Positions 1 through 11,956 of a stretch of DNA of 64,000 nt are shown here, in pieces. A model generated the notes under the pieces. It was not told the origin of the DNA and searched no databases. It was given only the letters and a program-made list of their open reading frames with translations. Location: positions 214,142-278,141 of the forward strand of contig UESW01004577.1 in assembly GCA_900491605.1 (NCBI GenBank), read 5' to 3'. Position 1 is the stretch's first letter; every line of letters starts with the position of its first letter. This DNA is from Calamus simplicifolius (Eukaryota; Streptophyta; Magnoliopsida; Arecales; Arecaceae). Both the position numbers and the translations under genes were made by a program.

Positions 1-1473
1 TTCAGTATGATGGGCCAAGGTTAGCCCTGACGCATCAGATCACATGAGCTTTGGAGATGGAGAGTTTCGATCGCCACACATTGCACAACCTCTGATCTCT
101 CCAGCAGTCGGCGGTGATCCTGCATTGGTATTATCATCCAGCCGATCGGCACAGGCCTCCGAGAGTTCTTCCACCGTCGGCCGCACCGTACTTCGACTGG
201 ATGCTCATGGGCTGTAAGTATATACTAATTAAAAATACATGTTTATGTTTTTAAGTCAATTACTTATAAACATGCATTTTTTTAACGATTTATTGAGCAT
301 CATCATGTATCGAGCCACATCAGCTCCAGATTTCAGAGGCGTACAGATCCCAATGGCTACGATTGGCGCCATGTATCTACAGCCATGAGGGAGTTTTATT
401 TTTTAGAGTTTCAGGTAAACTATTAAATACAATTTATCACTGATATAAAATTTCTTAATCTTAATAATTCTGAAACTAAATGTTTATTTTAATGCAGAAA
501 AAGTTTACGTGGGACTCTGCTAGCCATGATGCATTAGGGCAGCATGGGAAGCTCTTACGGGACACCGATACTCCGACATGCTTCATCGTTGGAGGTCATC
601 GGGTCACCGTCCTGCGCATGTGCCAGAGGGTATTTGGCATGAGTGGCAGCATGTCTGGTAGTCTGATGGCTGTACCGGAGGTCCGCATCAGCCAGCATGA
701 ATCGCCGATCCGAGAGGGGCGGTCCTGGCACAGGTCTCTCTCGCCACAATTCGGGCTCCATTTTGATTCAGGAGCACAGACGCCGTATGGTAAGAAAACA
801 TAAATAATTTAATTACTAATTTAGTTATTTACAAATACTTACATTAATATCAATTTTTCTGTTGTTATAGTCTAAGCAAGAGGGCGGAGATCCTGGTGAG
901 TTTTGTCTATTCAGGGCGACACACACCAAGAGGGATGGTTCCTGGGTCGATACACGATCATAGGAGGTTGCGGTAAGAAATTAGCTTTATGTTGTATCTA
1001 TTTAATTTCTAAAATTTTATTAGAAAAATTTATTGATTCATTTATTATTGATTTTATAATTTAAAGACACGAGTCGAGGAGCTTCACTCCCAGGCATCGC
1101 AGATCGACTCCACTGATGGGGGGACGCCCATCGAACTCTCAGCAGAGGAGAGTCGACGTGTGTTTTTGGAGGCTGTTGGTGCCCAGCCGCAAGACCGCAT
1201 GGTCTATGGTCTGGGCACTAGAGCTTCTGCATATTTTCCCCATCAGGCCTCTAGCTCGCGATATTCTGGCCATATTCCTGCCGAGCGTTTAGACGACATT
1301 CGGAGATCTATCACGGAGGAGGTTCGACAGGAGGTTAAGCACGAGTTCGAGCAGCGTACGGGAGGCCTTAGCAGGAGCTTGCAGATGTGCGAGAGCAGAT
1401 GCGTCAGTTGCAGGATATGATTAGCCGCATGTCGCAGGGTTTCCAGCCTCCACGTGATCGTGCGGATTCTTGA
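1..1473 (+). pseudogene. En/Spm-type plant transposon protein (Transposase_24/Ptta-like), degenerate
   Basis: Exon-like blocks separated by AT-rich intron-like DNA read like the plant Ptta/En/Spm protein family. About 308-414 gives a segment with DPNGYDWRHV and REFYFLEFQ. About 495-790 gives KKFTWDSA and, in another frame, VPEGIWHEWQHVW. About 870-974 gives THTKRDGSWVDTRS. About 1067-1473 gives SAEESRRVFLEAVG, a glutamate-rich helical stretch and an end near RMSQGFQPPRD before the TGA at 1471-1473. Apparent GT donors follow the exon at 415 and near 974. Stops and frame changes (for example the TAG after WQHVW) show the copy is not functional. The family call rests on recognising these motifs; intron borders are approximate. 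It is the accessory protein of the CACTA element around it. Confidence 0.7.
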
Positions 1474-1654
1474 TGTATTTTTTCTTACTTTTTATTTTGT
1501 ACATGAAAACTTCAAAATTTTAATATATTAATTTTTTAGAAATTGAATGATGAATGTTTCGATCAATATGAGTGATGAATATTTTGATCAATATTTAAAT
1601 GTAATGAAATTGTATTAACCGTTTTAATTTTTAACATTTTATTTTTTTAAAAAA

Positions 1655-2259
1655 TTAATTAGCGACGCATTAGTGATTGAAATTGCATCGCTAATATTTC
1701 TAAAATATTATTATTAAATATTACGATGCAATGACCTGGCATCGTAATATTTTAGTTGTAATATTTTAAAAAAATTTAATTAGCGACGCATTAGCGACTC
1801 AAATTGCGTCGCTAATATATCTAAAATATTATTATTAAATATTGCGATGCAACTAAATGCGATGCAATTGAATGCATCACAATTTATAATAATATTTTAG
1901 CAATATTAGCAATGCAATTTTAGTCGCTAATGCATCGCTAATTATTTTTTTTAAATTAATTAATTAATTAGCGACTTAATTGCGATGAGGTTTTTCGTCG
2001 TAAATATTTTTAAAAAAATTAATTTTAAAATTAGCAACGCATTTAGGATGCATTGCAATATTGCGACGCATTTAATGGCGTCGCAATATATTGCGGCGCA
2101 TTTGTTGCGTCGCAGAGAGTCGCTATTAAGCGACGCAATTGCGACAAAGTGAGATTGCGACGATCATCGTAGCGACGCCGTTATTGCATTGCTAATGCAT
2201 CGTAATAGCATGTTTAGCGATGCATTAGTGACGTATTTGGGCGTCGCTATATTTTAATT
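1655..2259. repeat. CACTA subterminal repeat zone
   Basis: A short motif close to TTAGCGACGCA and its complement TGCGTCGCTAA recur many times in both orientations, separated by A/T runs. Such clustered subterminal repeats are the transposase-binding region of CACTA elements. Many copies show CG to TG or CA changes, as expected of old methylated DNA. Confidence 0.8.
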
Positions 2260-2270
2260 CTCTTGTAGTG
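2260..2270 (+). repeat. CACTA 3' terminal inverted repeat
   Basis: CTCTTGTAGTG reads CACTACAAGAG on the opposite strand. It marks the exact right edge of the element; LINE coding sequence resumes at 2271. Confidence 0.85.
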
Positions 2271-5200
2271 GACCAGGATGGGTTTCTGCTGGACGTGGAC
2301 CTCTATTCTCTTCGGGACTTGCTTGCTCGTCACCACTCTCTTCTTCGTCAGTAGGAGATATATTGGAGATAAAGGTCAAGGGTTCAGTGGATATGTGAGG
2401 GGGACCGCAATACCATTTTTCCACCAGGCTACCTTGAAGCGGAGAGCCGCTAATAGGATCCGGAGGTTAGTCGATGCGGAGGGGCATGATCAGGAGGACA
2501 TCCACTCTATTCGGGATATGATGCTCCATTTCTTTCAATCTAGATGGGCTGATTCCACTGGTCATGGGGATCCGGTTGTCAGGGTTCTTGATTCCAAGAA
2601 GCTTTCCTCCCTGATAATGAGATGCTGGTCAGTCCGATCACTACGGAGGAGATCCGGATGGCTCTGTGGGAGCTAGGTCCGGATAAGGCCCCTGGGCCTG
2701 ATGGCTTTCTGCCTCTTTTTTATTGCCACTATTGGGATATTGTGGGGCAGGAGGTGGTTCAGGCTATTCATATTGTCTTCCAATCTAAGAATATTCCTAT
2801 GGAATGGAACCAGACTCTTATTACTTTGGTGCCCAAGCATTCGGATGCTTCTCTTCTGCAACATTTCAGACCTATCAGTCTTTGCACTACTCTGTATAAG
2901 GTATGTGCGCGTCTTCTAGCTGGCCATCTTCGCCAAGTGATTTCGCGCCTCATTTCTATTGAGCAGGGGGCTTTTATTAGAGGGCGTTCCATATCGGATA
3001 ACGTTCTCATTGCTTAGGAGTTTATGCATGATCTTCATAGAGCCCCGGCGAGTCGGTGCCTTATGACGGTTAAGCTTGATATGGAGAGAGCTTATGATAG
3101 GATGAGTTGGCTTTTCTGTACCACTCTCTTCAGGAGTTTGTGTTTGATGAGCTGTTTATTGAGTGGATTATGACTTGTATTCAGGGGCCTTCCTTTGCTT
3201 TGATTATCAATGGGAGGCCGACTGAGTTTTTTTACTCATCGGTGGGTCTGAGACAGGGATGTCCTTTATTCCTTTTGCTGTTTATTTTAGCTGTGGATGA
3301 TCTTTCTTGGGCTTTTCACCAGGCTCAGCAGGACCGACGGATTCTTCCTTTTATGGCTGGGAGTGAGGGCCCTTCGATCTCTCATCTTCTTTTTGCAGAT
3401 GATTGTATTCTCCTGGGTCAGCTTCCATTGATAATGCGGCTTCTTTTTACTCTATTCTGCAGCGTTATTGTGAGGCTTCGGGTCAGAGGGTTAATTTTCT
3501 AAAGTCCTCTATATGTTTCAGTCCGAAGACTTCCAGATCTACAAGGGAAGCCATCATTAATTTATCGGGTATCACGACTCAGACTGATAGATTTATGTAT
3601 TTGGGGATCCCCATTACTGGTAGACGGCCCCGATGTTCTAACTATTCTAAGCTTGAGAGACGGATTCGTCAGCGTATTGAGGGATGGCAAGTCACTAGTT
3701 TATCTATGATGGCGAGGGTCATCATCATTCGATCGGTTCTTTTTTCTCTTCCATTGTACCTTCTATCGAACGCTGCCATTCCGATCACTTGTCTTAGGAG
3801 GATTAAGCGATGCTTCATAGATTTTCTATGGGCTTCTATGCAAGATGGTCATGGTATTCACCTCTTATCCTGGGATATGGTTTGTATGCCTATCCATGAA
3901 GGTGGTCTTGGGATTCAGTCTCTGATGGTTAGAAGGAAAGCTCTTCTGGCCAAACACGCTTCGTGATTCCTCCTGGAGCCGTAGTGTCTATGGAGTTCTC
4001 TGATGCGAGCGAGATATGGTGATTGGGTGGCTGGCTCGCTCATACTGCCGTCTCGGGGATCTTTCTCCTTTTGGAAGGAGGTTTGTACTTATGGTCAGGA
4101 TATCTTGGAGAATATCTCTTGGATGATCGGTGATGGTTCTTCGATTGATGTCATCCAGGATACTTGGATTTCTGAGCTCCCTCTTTCTAGGTGGCCCTCT
4201 TTTATTAATATGGAAGCCCCCTCCACTCTTAGGGTTAAGGATCTGATTTCCTTAGACCCTCCCTCATGGCATATTCCCTCGGTGACCCATTTCTTTGGGA
4301 TGGAGCTGGCTCGGCGGATTTTCTCCCTGCCTCTTATGCCTGCCTGCTCTGTTGATTCTCGACTTTGGCAGAGATCTTGTCTCTCTAGGGCCCCATTTAA
4401 GGACCTTATGAAGATGTTCAGACCGCATGAACAGCACACGGAGGATGCTGTTTGGATTTGGAAGCTTCCCATCCTTCCTAGAGTTCAGGTATTTATTTGG
4501 AAGCTTCTTTGGAACAACCTTCCTACTTGTCTCCTTCTCTCTCGGAGGGGCCTGTTTATCCAGCCAATCTGTCCTATATGTAGATAGGAGGAGGAGTCTT
4601 CTGATCATGCTATTTTCATCTGTCCCAGAGCTAGACGGATATGGCATCTTATAGGATATTCTAGTAGATCGGATGCTACGGCCTCCCGTCGCTCGTCTTT
4701 CTTCCATGAGATCCTATGGGGTTCTCAGTATAAGCGTGGTCTTTAGTCTGCCACGGCTTATCAGATTTGGATGTCGAGAAATCAGCTCATCTTCTCGAAT
4801 GACAATATCCATTATCACAGGATTGTGAGGCAGATTTGGTCGTTGACGGCGGACTGTACCCGTGCTAGTAGTGCTGTTAGTTCTGATGGCTCTAGCCTCT
4901 GGGGTTCCCCTGCTGCTTCGGCAGCAAACCGGTATACGGTTTTCATTTCTTGGAAGCCCCCCTCCAGGGTTTGTTAAAATCAACTTCGATGAGAGTGTCC
5001 GAGGTAGAGCTGTGGGTTCGACATTCATCATTCGAGGGCTGCTAGGTGATTTGGTGGTGGCGGGAGGTTTTGGTTCTCTGGACTCCTCTGTTCCGATGAC
5101 AGAGCTCTTAGCTGTTTGGTGGGTATTTCTTATGCCGCTAGGACTCTCCATGCTCATAGGATCATGATTGAGGATGATTCCATGGCGGTCATATCTTGGT

Positions 5201-5454
5201 TGCAGAAGGAGAATGGTGATGATGGACCCTCAAATCCAATCCTGAGGGATATTTGGGCTATTTTGCGGGAGGTCGGTACTATCCAGATCCGTCATATTTA
5301 TCGCGAAGCCAATTTGGAGGCGGACTGGGCGGCAGCCTCGATTGTTCAGCATGCTGGATACTGGATTTGGAGGCTGGGTGACCCCTGTCCTCTTCTTTGG
5401 AAGCAAATTTTGGATTCTGATGTATCTGGGCTGACTCACACTAGATTTATGTGA
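2271..5454 (+). pseudogene. LINE ORF2 reverse transcriptase, frameshifted
   Basis: Domains occur in the usual L1 ORF2 order. A pre-RT segment reads EGDRNTIFFHQATLKRRAANR (2390-2460, frames mixed). RT follows with FRPISLCTTLYKV, IEQGAFIRGRSISDN (2870-3010), KLDMERAYDRMSW (about 3073-3111), GLRQGCP (3244-3264) and the catalytic FADD (3392-3403). A zf-RVT region reads WIWKLPILPRVQVFIWK and CPICR (4450-4587). A plant-type RNase H domain reads KINFDESVRG (about 4977-5006) through HIYREANLEADW (about 5293-5328). The reading frame changes at least four times and there are in-frame stops (for example after DNVLIA near 3017 and after CPICR near 4587). The protein is therefore dead, although the family is certain. 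Confidence 0.85.
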
Positions 5455-5530
5455 TTGGCCGCATGTTCAAAAAAAATTTTTTTTGAACCCAGTCTTTCTG
5501 CTCCATACCATAAAACCAAATGCTATGTTT
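2271..5530 (+). mobile_element. L1-type LINE, 3' part (ORF2 plus tail)
   Basis: A continuous stretch of LINE ORF2 homology (reverse transcriptase, zf-RVT, RNase H) runs from the CACTA edge to 5454. It is followed by a short A/T-rich tail with A8T8 at about 5468-5484. No clean poly-A tail or target duplication can be defined. The 5' part of the LINE is presumably on the far side of the CACTA element, outside the window. Confidence 0.8.
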
Positions 5531-5809
5531 TTTTTTTTATTTTAATTACTTGGATTAATAAAATTGTTTCACATACTTTCCTTTACCTCATATTAAAAAA
5601 AAATATTTGGTTGTAGAAAAGTGAAAGTATCATCTGTAATTTTTTTTCATGAAGAACAAATAATAGATTTTTATATTTTAATTTATATTTTTAAATTAAA
5701 CATTATATTTTTAATATGTACTACATTTAAAAAATATTTTTAAATTATTTTTTATTTTTAAAATAAAATAATATTTTCTATCATCATATATTAACCATTT
5801 ATCATGAAC

Positions 5810-6110
5810 CATTTTTTGCCACTTATTATCATCACCACTATGACTACTATTGTCATTATACTATTACTTGATAACCTTTTATCATCACCCATTATTAACA
5901 TCACTATATCTCCATTACACCCATTATAACTTTATCACTTATCTTTACTATCATCATTATCATTACTATCACATTTCTATTGCTTGCTGTTTGTATATTC
6001 ACCATCTACCATCTGCTATTAACCACCAACCACTACCACTTTACCACCCTAACTCGTAATCATCACCATAATTTTTAGTCCTCCAACGCTCTCTCACCAC
6101 TACTACCATA
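5810..6110. repeat. TCA/ACC-rich low-complexity block 1
   Basis: The strand is dominated by imperfect TCA, CAC, ACC and ATT triplets. Translation gives Tyr/His/Thr/Ser runs only, so this is simple-sequence DNA and not coding. Confidence 0.6.
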
Positions 6111-6426
6111 TCTTCACCACATTGATGCTCTATCTTCTTCACAATCAATCAAGGTATCAATTACTCCTAACAGATTAGTGTTTCATTTTTAAATTTTAAA
6201 TTATTGGGTGTAGTTATGGAAGGATATAATTCTACAATTAATCATGTTTCATAATTTTTAAATTTTGAATTATAGATATAACTATGAAAGGATAGAATTA
6301 TGAATCAAGGATGAGTTGTAATTTTTAAATTTAATTTATAGCCTTATATTATAAAAATTTATATAGAGAATGAAATGAAATTGAACAAAACTATCTTTTT
6401 ATGACAAAAATTACTCACTTACCTCT

Positions 6427-6665
6427 TTGATTTTATATTTCTTATACACCACACCTACAATTCTTTATCACCACTGTCGTCATTACAAATCTCTATTACT
6501 CATCACAATCATCACTACTATATCTCTACTACCAACTATCACTATCGATTTAACTATATCATCCACCACCACTGTTTTCTACCATCATCTCTCTATGGCT
6601 AACATCACCACATCACTAATCACTTTCCTCCCTCACCATCCACATCAACCATTCTCTATCGTCTA
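6427..6665. repeat. TCA/ACC-rich low-complexity block 2
   Basis: Same composition as the block 0.6 kb upstream, with the same strand bias (ATCATCACC-like triplets). The two probably derive from one original simple-sequence tract or an old duplication. Confidence 0.55.
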
Positions 6666-9600
6666 TTTTTTATTTATAAATTATAAATATTTTTTTATTT
6701 TAATAAATAAACAGGTCTTGTAATTTTTTTATATGAAAAAAAGCTATAAATAAAGAAAAAACTGGATACCAAATATAAAAGATATTTTCCAAAGCAGAAG
6801 AAAGCCCACTAAATCCTACCTCCCTATAAGCAAAAATTCCAGGTACAACGGATAATCTCTTCCATTTTGTTTTCCATGCATACTTCTTTGTTCTCATTTT
6901 TTTAAAAAAACTTTTTATAGATATGGCAGGAGAGAAAGAAAGATGAACCACCTTTTTGTTTCATGTGCCTCTAGCTATCTAAAGCAATTCCTTCACTTCT
7001 TTCCACTCTGCAATTTACGTTGGTTGCATGTGAGCAAGCTGGGGGTCACCGGCTAACATGAAAAGATTGGACAACTACTTTTGCAATATCCAATTGAACT
7101 TTCTTTATAACTGGATAATTTTTACAAAAGTATCAGAAATAATGCAAGGAAAAAATGCTTAAAGAACCTTTATTGGCGAAGAACTTTTTTTTTTGGGCAT
7201 GGTAGAGAGCTTTAGCCAAGAATCTCATAGATGTTGAAGATAGGGAAAAGTGACCATGGAGGTAGCCATATGCCATGGCGATATGCGCAAGATGATTTCT
7301 TATACCAAGCAATTTCTATTCATGTCACGATTTCAATTCTTGGAAATGACTTAGCTTCTAGAGATGATTTCGAGCTGAAGGGATTACAGACTGTTCATTA
7401 TATATCACATCCAACTAACATGGATGTCAGATGCCCTCACCATTGGAAGTACTAGCTAGCATGGCTAAGGGAAAGTGTGATAATGACCAAATCAAGTTTG
7501 ATGCATCATTATCAGTACCTTGGATCACTATTTGGTTGTGACCACACATGATTGTTGTTTGCTTTAAAATATAATGATGGATTGTGATTTGCAAATCACA
7601 TATCTCTAGTGGTTTAATTATTGGATTGCCTTTCATTCCCTCAAACAATTGGACATGATATTGAGAACCAATGAACATTTCATAGTGCTTTTATGTGGTG
7701 GAGTCATCACGTTAAAGTTATCATTTACTCTAGTATTTAAAACTGAACTATTAATTAGGGATGATTGAGAATTGTTTTGTAAATATAAATGATTGAGTTG
7801 AAGTAGCATAATATTAGAAAAAATAAGTTGCACTCACATGTGTTCGAAAATATGGGATGTAAATATTTTTTAATTTAAAATAAGATATAAATAATATGGG
7901 GAGCTCAATGCATCCAAACAACTCTCATCACCCAACAGTATTCTTGAGAAATGCCCAAAGTATGTAATACTCCAAAATAGGCTCATCTCAGGCAGAAATT
8001 TTTTTTGAAAAACTTGTTATTCAAGTTAACCCTCAAGTTTTTAAGATCATATGAATTCAGCATGCCATTAAGTTAATTGGGCCAATAAATGAGCTTGAAA
8101 GATTATAATATCATAAAATAGCTTTAAATAGAATGAGAAAACAAAATTACCTTTTTAAGGCTACATGGATTTGACCCATTGATATGTTAATTGATGCGGG
8201 CTTCAAACATTAAAACATTTAGAACTAATAGGTGTGCTTGGAGTGTTGCAGCATTTATCATAGTTTCTAATAAAAAGAGGGTAAACGGTTCCTCTAGTAT
8301 TTAAACCTAAACTATTAATTAGGGATGATTGAGAATTGTTTTGAAAAATATAAATGATTGAGTTGAAGTATCATAATATTAGAAAAAATAAGTTGCACTC
8401 GCTTGTTTTCGAAAATATGGGATGTAAATATTTTTTAATTCAAAATAAGATATTAATAATACGGGGAGCTCAATGCATCCAAACAACTCCCATCACCCAA
8501 CATTATTCTTGAGAAATGCCCAAAGTATGTAATACTCCAAATAGGCTCATCTCTAGAAGAAAAGAAAATTTTGAAAAACTTGTTATTCAAGTTAAACCTC
8601 AAGTTTTAAGATCATATGAATTTAGCTTGACATTAAGTTAATTGGACCAATAAATGAGCTTGAAAGATTATAATATCCTAAAATAGCTTTAAATAAAATA
8701 AGAAAACAAAATTACCTTTTTAAGGCCACATGGATTTGGCCCATTAATATGTTAATTGATGCGGGCTTCAAAAATTAAAACATTTAGAACTAATAGGTGT
8801 GCTTGGAGTGTTGCAGCATTTATCATAGTTTCTAATAAAAAGAGGGCAAACTATTCCTCTAGTATTTAAAACTAAACTATTAATTAGGGATGACTGAGAA
8901 TTGTTTTGTAAAATATAAATGATTGAGTTGAAGTAGCAAAATATTAGAAAAATAAGTTGCACTCGCTTGTGTTCGAAAATATGAGATGTATATATTTTTT
9001 AATTCAAAATAAGATATTAATAATATGAGGAGCTCAATGCATCCAAACAACTCCCATCACCCAACATTATTCTTGAGAAATGCCCAAAGTATGTAATACT
9101 CCAAAATAGGCTCATCTCAGGCATAAAAAGAAAATTTTGAAAAACTTGTTATTCAAGTTAACCCTCAAGTTTTTAAGATCATATGAATTCAGCTTGCCAT
9201 TAAGTTAATTGGGCCAATAAATGAGCTTGAAAGATTATAATATCCTAAAATAGCTTTAAATAGAATGAGAAAATAAAATTACCTTTTTAAGGCTATATGG
9301 ATTTGACCAATTGATATGTTAATTGATGCGGGCTTCAAAAATTAAAACATTTATAACTAATAAGTATGCTTTGAGTGTTGCAGCATTTATCATAGTTTCT
9401 AATAAAAAGAGGGCAAACTATTCCTCTAGTATTTAAAACTAAACTATTAATTAGGAATGATTGAGAATTATTTTGTAAAATATAAAAGATTGAGTTGAAG
9501 TAGCATAATATTAGAAAAAATAAGTTGCAGTGGCTTGTGTTCGGAAATATGGGATGTAAATATTTTTTAATTCAAAATAAAATTATAATAATATAAGAAC

Positions 9601-11247
9601 CTCAATGCATTCAAACAACTCCCATCACTCAACATTATTCTTGAGAAATGCCCAAAGTATGTAATACTCTAAAATAGGCTAGAAAAGAAATTTTGAAAAA
9701 CTTGTTATTCAAGTTAACCCTTAAGTTTTTAAGATCATATGAATTCAGCTTGCCATTAATTGGGCCAATAAATGAGCTTGAAAGATTATACTATCCTAAA
9801 ATAGCTTTAAATAGAATGAGAAAACAAAATTACCTTTTTAAGGCTACATGGATTTGGCCCATTGATATGTTAATTGATGCGGGCTTCAAAACTTAAAACA
9901 TTTAGAACTAATAGGTGTGCTTGGAGTGTTGCAGCATTTATCATAGTTTCTAATAAAAAGAGGGCAAACTATTCCTCTAGTGTTTAAAACTAAACTATTA
10001 ATTAGGGATGATTGAGAATTGTTTTGTAAAATATAAATGATTGAGTTGAAGTAACATAATATTAGAAAAAATAAGTTGCACTCGCTTGTGTTCGAAAATA
10101 TGGGATGTAAATATTTTTTTAATTTAAAATAAGATATTAATAATATGAGGAGCTCAATGCATCCAAACAACTCCCATCACCCAACATTATTCTTGAGAAA
10201 TGCCTAAAGTATGTAATACTCCAAAATAGGCTCATCTCAGGCAGAAAAGCAAATTTTGAAAAACTTGTTATTCAAGTTAAACCTCAAGTTTTTAAGATCA
10301 TATGAATTCAGTTTGTCATTAAGTTAATTGGGCCAATAAATGAGCTTAAAAGATTATAATATCCTAAAATAGCTTTAAATAGAATGAGAAAATAAAATTA
10401 CCTTTTTAAGGCTTCATGGATTTGGCCCATTGATATGTTAATTGATGTGGGCTTCAAAAATTAAAACATTTAGAACTAATAGGTGTGCTTGGAGTGTTGC
10501 AGCATTTATCATAGTTTCTAATAAAAAGAGGGCAAACTATTCCTCTAGTATTTAAAACTAAACTATTAATTAGGGATGATTGAGAATTGTTTTGTAAAAT
10601 ATAAAAGATTGAGTCGAAGTAGCATAATATTAGAAAAAATAAGTTGCACTTGGTTGTGTTCGAAATATAGGATGTAAATATTTTTTAATTCAAAGTAAGA
10701 TATTAATAATATGAGAACCTCAATGCATCCAAACAACTCCCATCACCCAACATTATTCTTGAGAAATGCCCAAAGTATGTAATACTCCAAAATAGGCTCA
10801 TCTATGGCAGAAAAGAAAATTTTGAAAAACTTGTTATTTAAGTTAACCCTCAAGTTTTTAAGATCATAAGAATTTAGCTTGCCATTAATTGGGCCAATAA
10901 ATGAGCTTGAAAGATTATAATATCCTAAAATATCTTTAAATAGAATGAGAAAACAAAATTACCTTTTTAAGGCTACATGGATTTGGCCCATTGATATGTT
11001 AATTGATGCGGGCCTCAAAAATTAAAACATTTAGAACTAATAGGTGTGCTTGGAGTGTTGTAGCATTTATCATAGTTTCTAATAAAGAGGGCAAACTATT
11101 CCTCTAGTGTTTAAAACTAAACTATTAATTAGGGATGATTGAGAATTGTTTTGTAAAATATAAATGATTGAGTTGAAGTAGCATAATGTTAGAAAAAATA
11201 AGTTGCACTCGCTTGTGTTCGGAAATATGGGATGCGATGGGACTAGT

Positions 11248-11345
11248 TGTGACCCCATGAGGGCATCCTCCCAAGATAGCAATTTCGAGATGATTTTGTG
11301 ACCCCATGGGGGCATCCTCTCAAGATAGCAATTTCTAGACGATTT
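11248..11345 (+). repeat. ~50-bp tandem duplication inside the solo LTR
   Basis: GTGACCCCATGRGGGCATCC followed by CAAGATAGCAATTTC occurs twice in direct succession, with few differences. Confidence 0.75.
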
Positions 11346-11756
11346 TTCTAAGTGGCCATCCTCAGCGGCCTTACTAAACAGCTTAATTCCTATGCGGCCT
11401 GATTGGTCTATTCGGCTTTCTCTTCGAAGGTCCATGGCATTGCTCCTGCAACGAGTGTCTCGTCATAATTAAAAAGAGAAAAAGAAGGAAAAGGGCAACG
11501 TTACATGCGTGGTTCTTTCAACGGCCACCTTCCGTCAGTCGGTTGGAGCAATTAATGAGTCATAATGACTTGGAAAGCATTTAATAGAATGGACGCAAAG
11601 AGAGGAAGAAGTCCGAGTCAGCCTCGTCCCATCCCGGCCTCTTCAAGTCGGCCTCAGATTTTTAAGGGGGTTGTGATCCTTTTCTACAAGGCCTCATCTT
11701 GTCCCGGCACTCCAGACGTCCCCGTCCCGCTTCGCCCTGCACTCCCGCTCGACCTC

Positions 11757-11956
11757 TATAACAACGCTATGTCTTTCGCGCATTATGGCCTTATAAAGGC
11801 CACGAGTATGTACCTACTCTAAGGCATTTAATGCCTTATTTCGCATTAAGTCATTATAACAACGCTATGTCTTTCGCGCATTTATGGCCTCATAAAGGCT
11901 ACGAGTATTCACCTGCTCTAAAGCATTTAATGCCTTATTTCGCATTAAGTCATTTA
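11757..11956 (+). repeat. ~100-bp tandem duplication inside the solo LTR
   Basis: A unit beginning ATAACAACGCTATGTCTTTC and ending CGCATTAAGTCATT is present twice head to tail, differing by small indels and substitutions. Confidence 0.8.

Larger units (their letters stand above)
1..2270 (+). mobile_element. CACTA (En/Spm) DNA transposon, 3' portion
   Basis: The segment holds a decayed plant En/Spm-type transposon reading frame (to 1473), a subterminal zone of short direct and inverted GCGACGCA-like repeats (about 1655-2250), and ends at 2260-2270 with CTCTTGTAGTG, the reverse complement of the CACTACAAGAG terminus typical of plant CACTA elements. The 5' end lies before the window. Coding sequence of an L1-type LINE begins directly after the terminus, so the element is inserted in a LINE. 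The 3-bp target duplication on the right would be GAC (2271-2273), which cannot be confirmed without the left flank. Confidence 0.85.
5531..7714. other. AT-rich spacer with no recognisable gene
   Basis: Most of this stretch is very AT-rich. It contains two pyrimidine/CA-rich low-complexity blocks (annotated separately). Between them, at about 6190-6330, a ~65-bp motif around TTTTTAAATTTTRAATTAT...ATAACTATGRAAGGATA is present twice. Nothing in 6700-7700 resembles a known gene; the open frames are short and without family motifs. Confidence 0.5.

Noticed and set aside
5850..6059. Tyr/His-rich 69-codon frame
   Set aside because: Direct translation of the TCA/ACC low-complexity block.
9693..9896. 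Plus-strand frame of 67 codons (IGPINELERLYYPKIALNR) in one 565-bp unit
   Set aside because: The other units carry a stop in the same place (GAAAGATTATAATATCC gives a TAA), so the frame is open by chance in this unit only.
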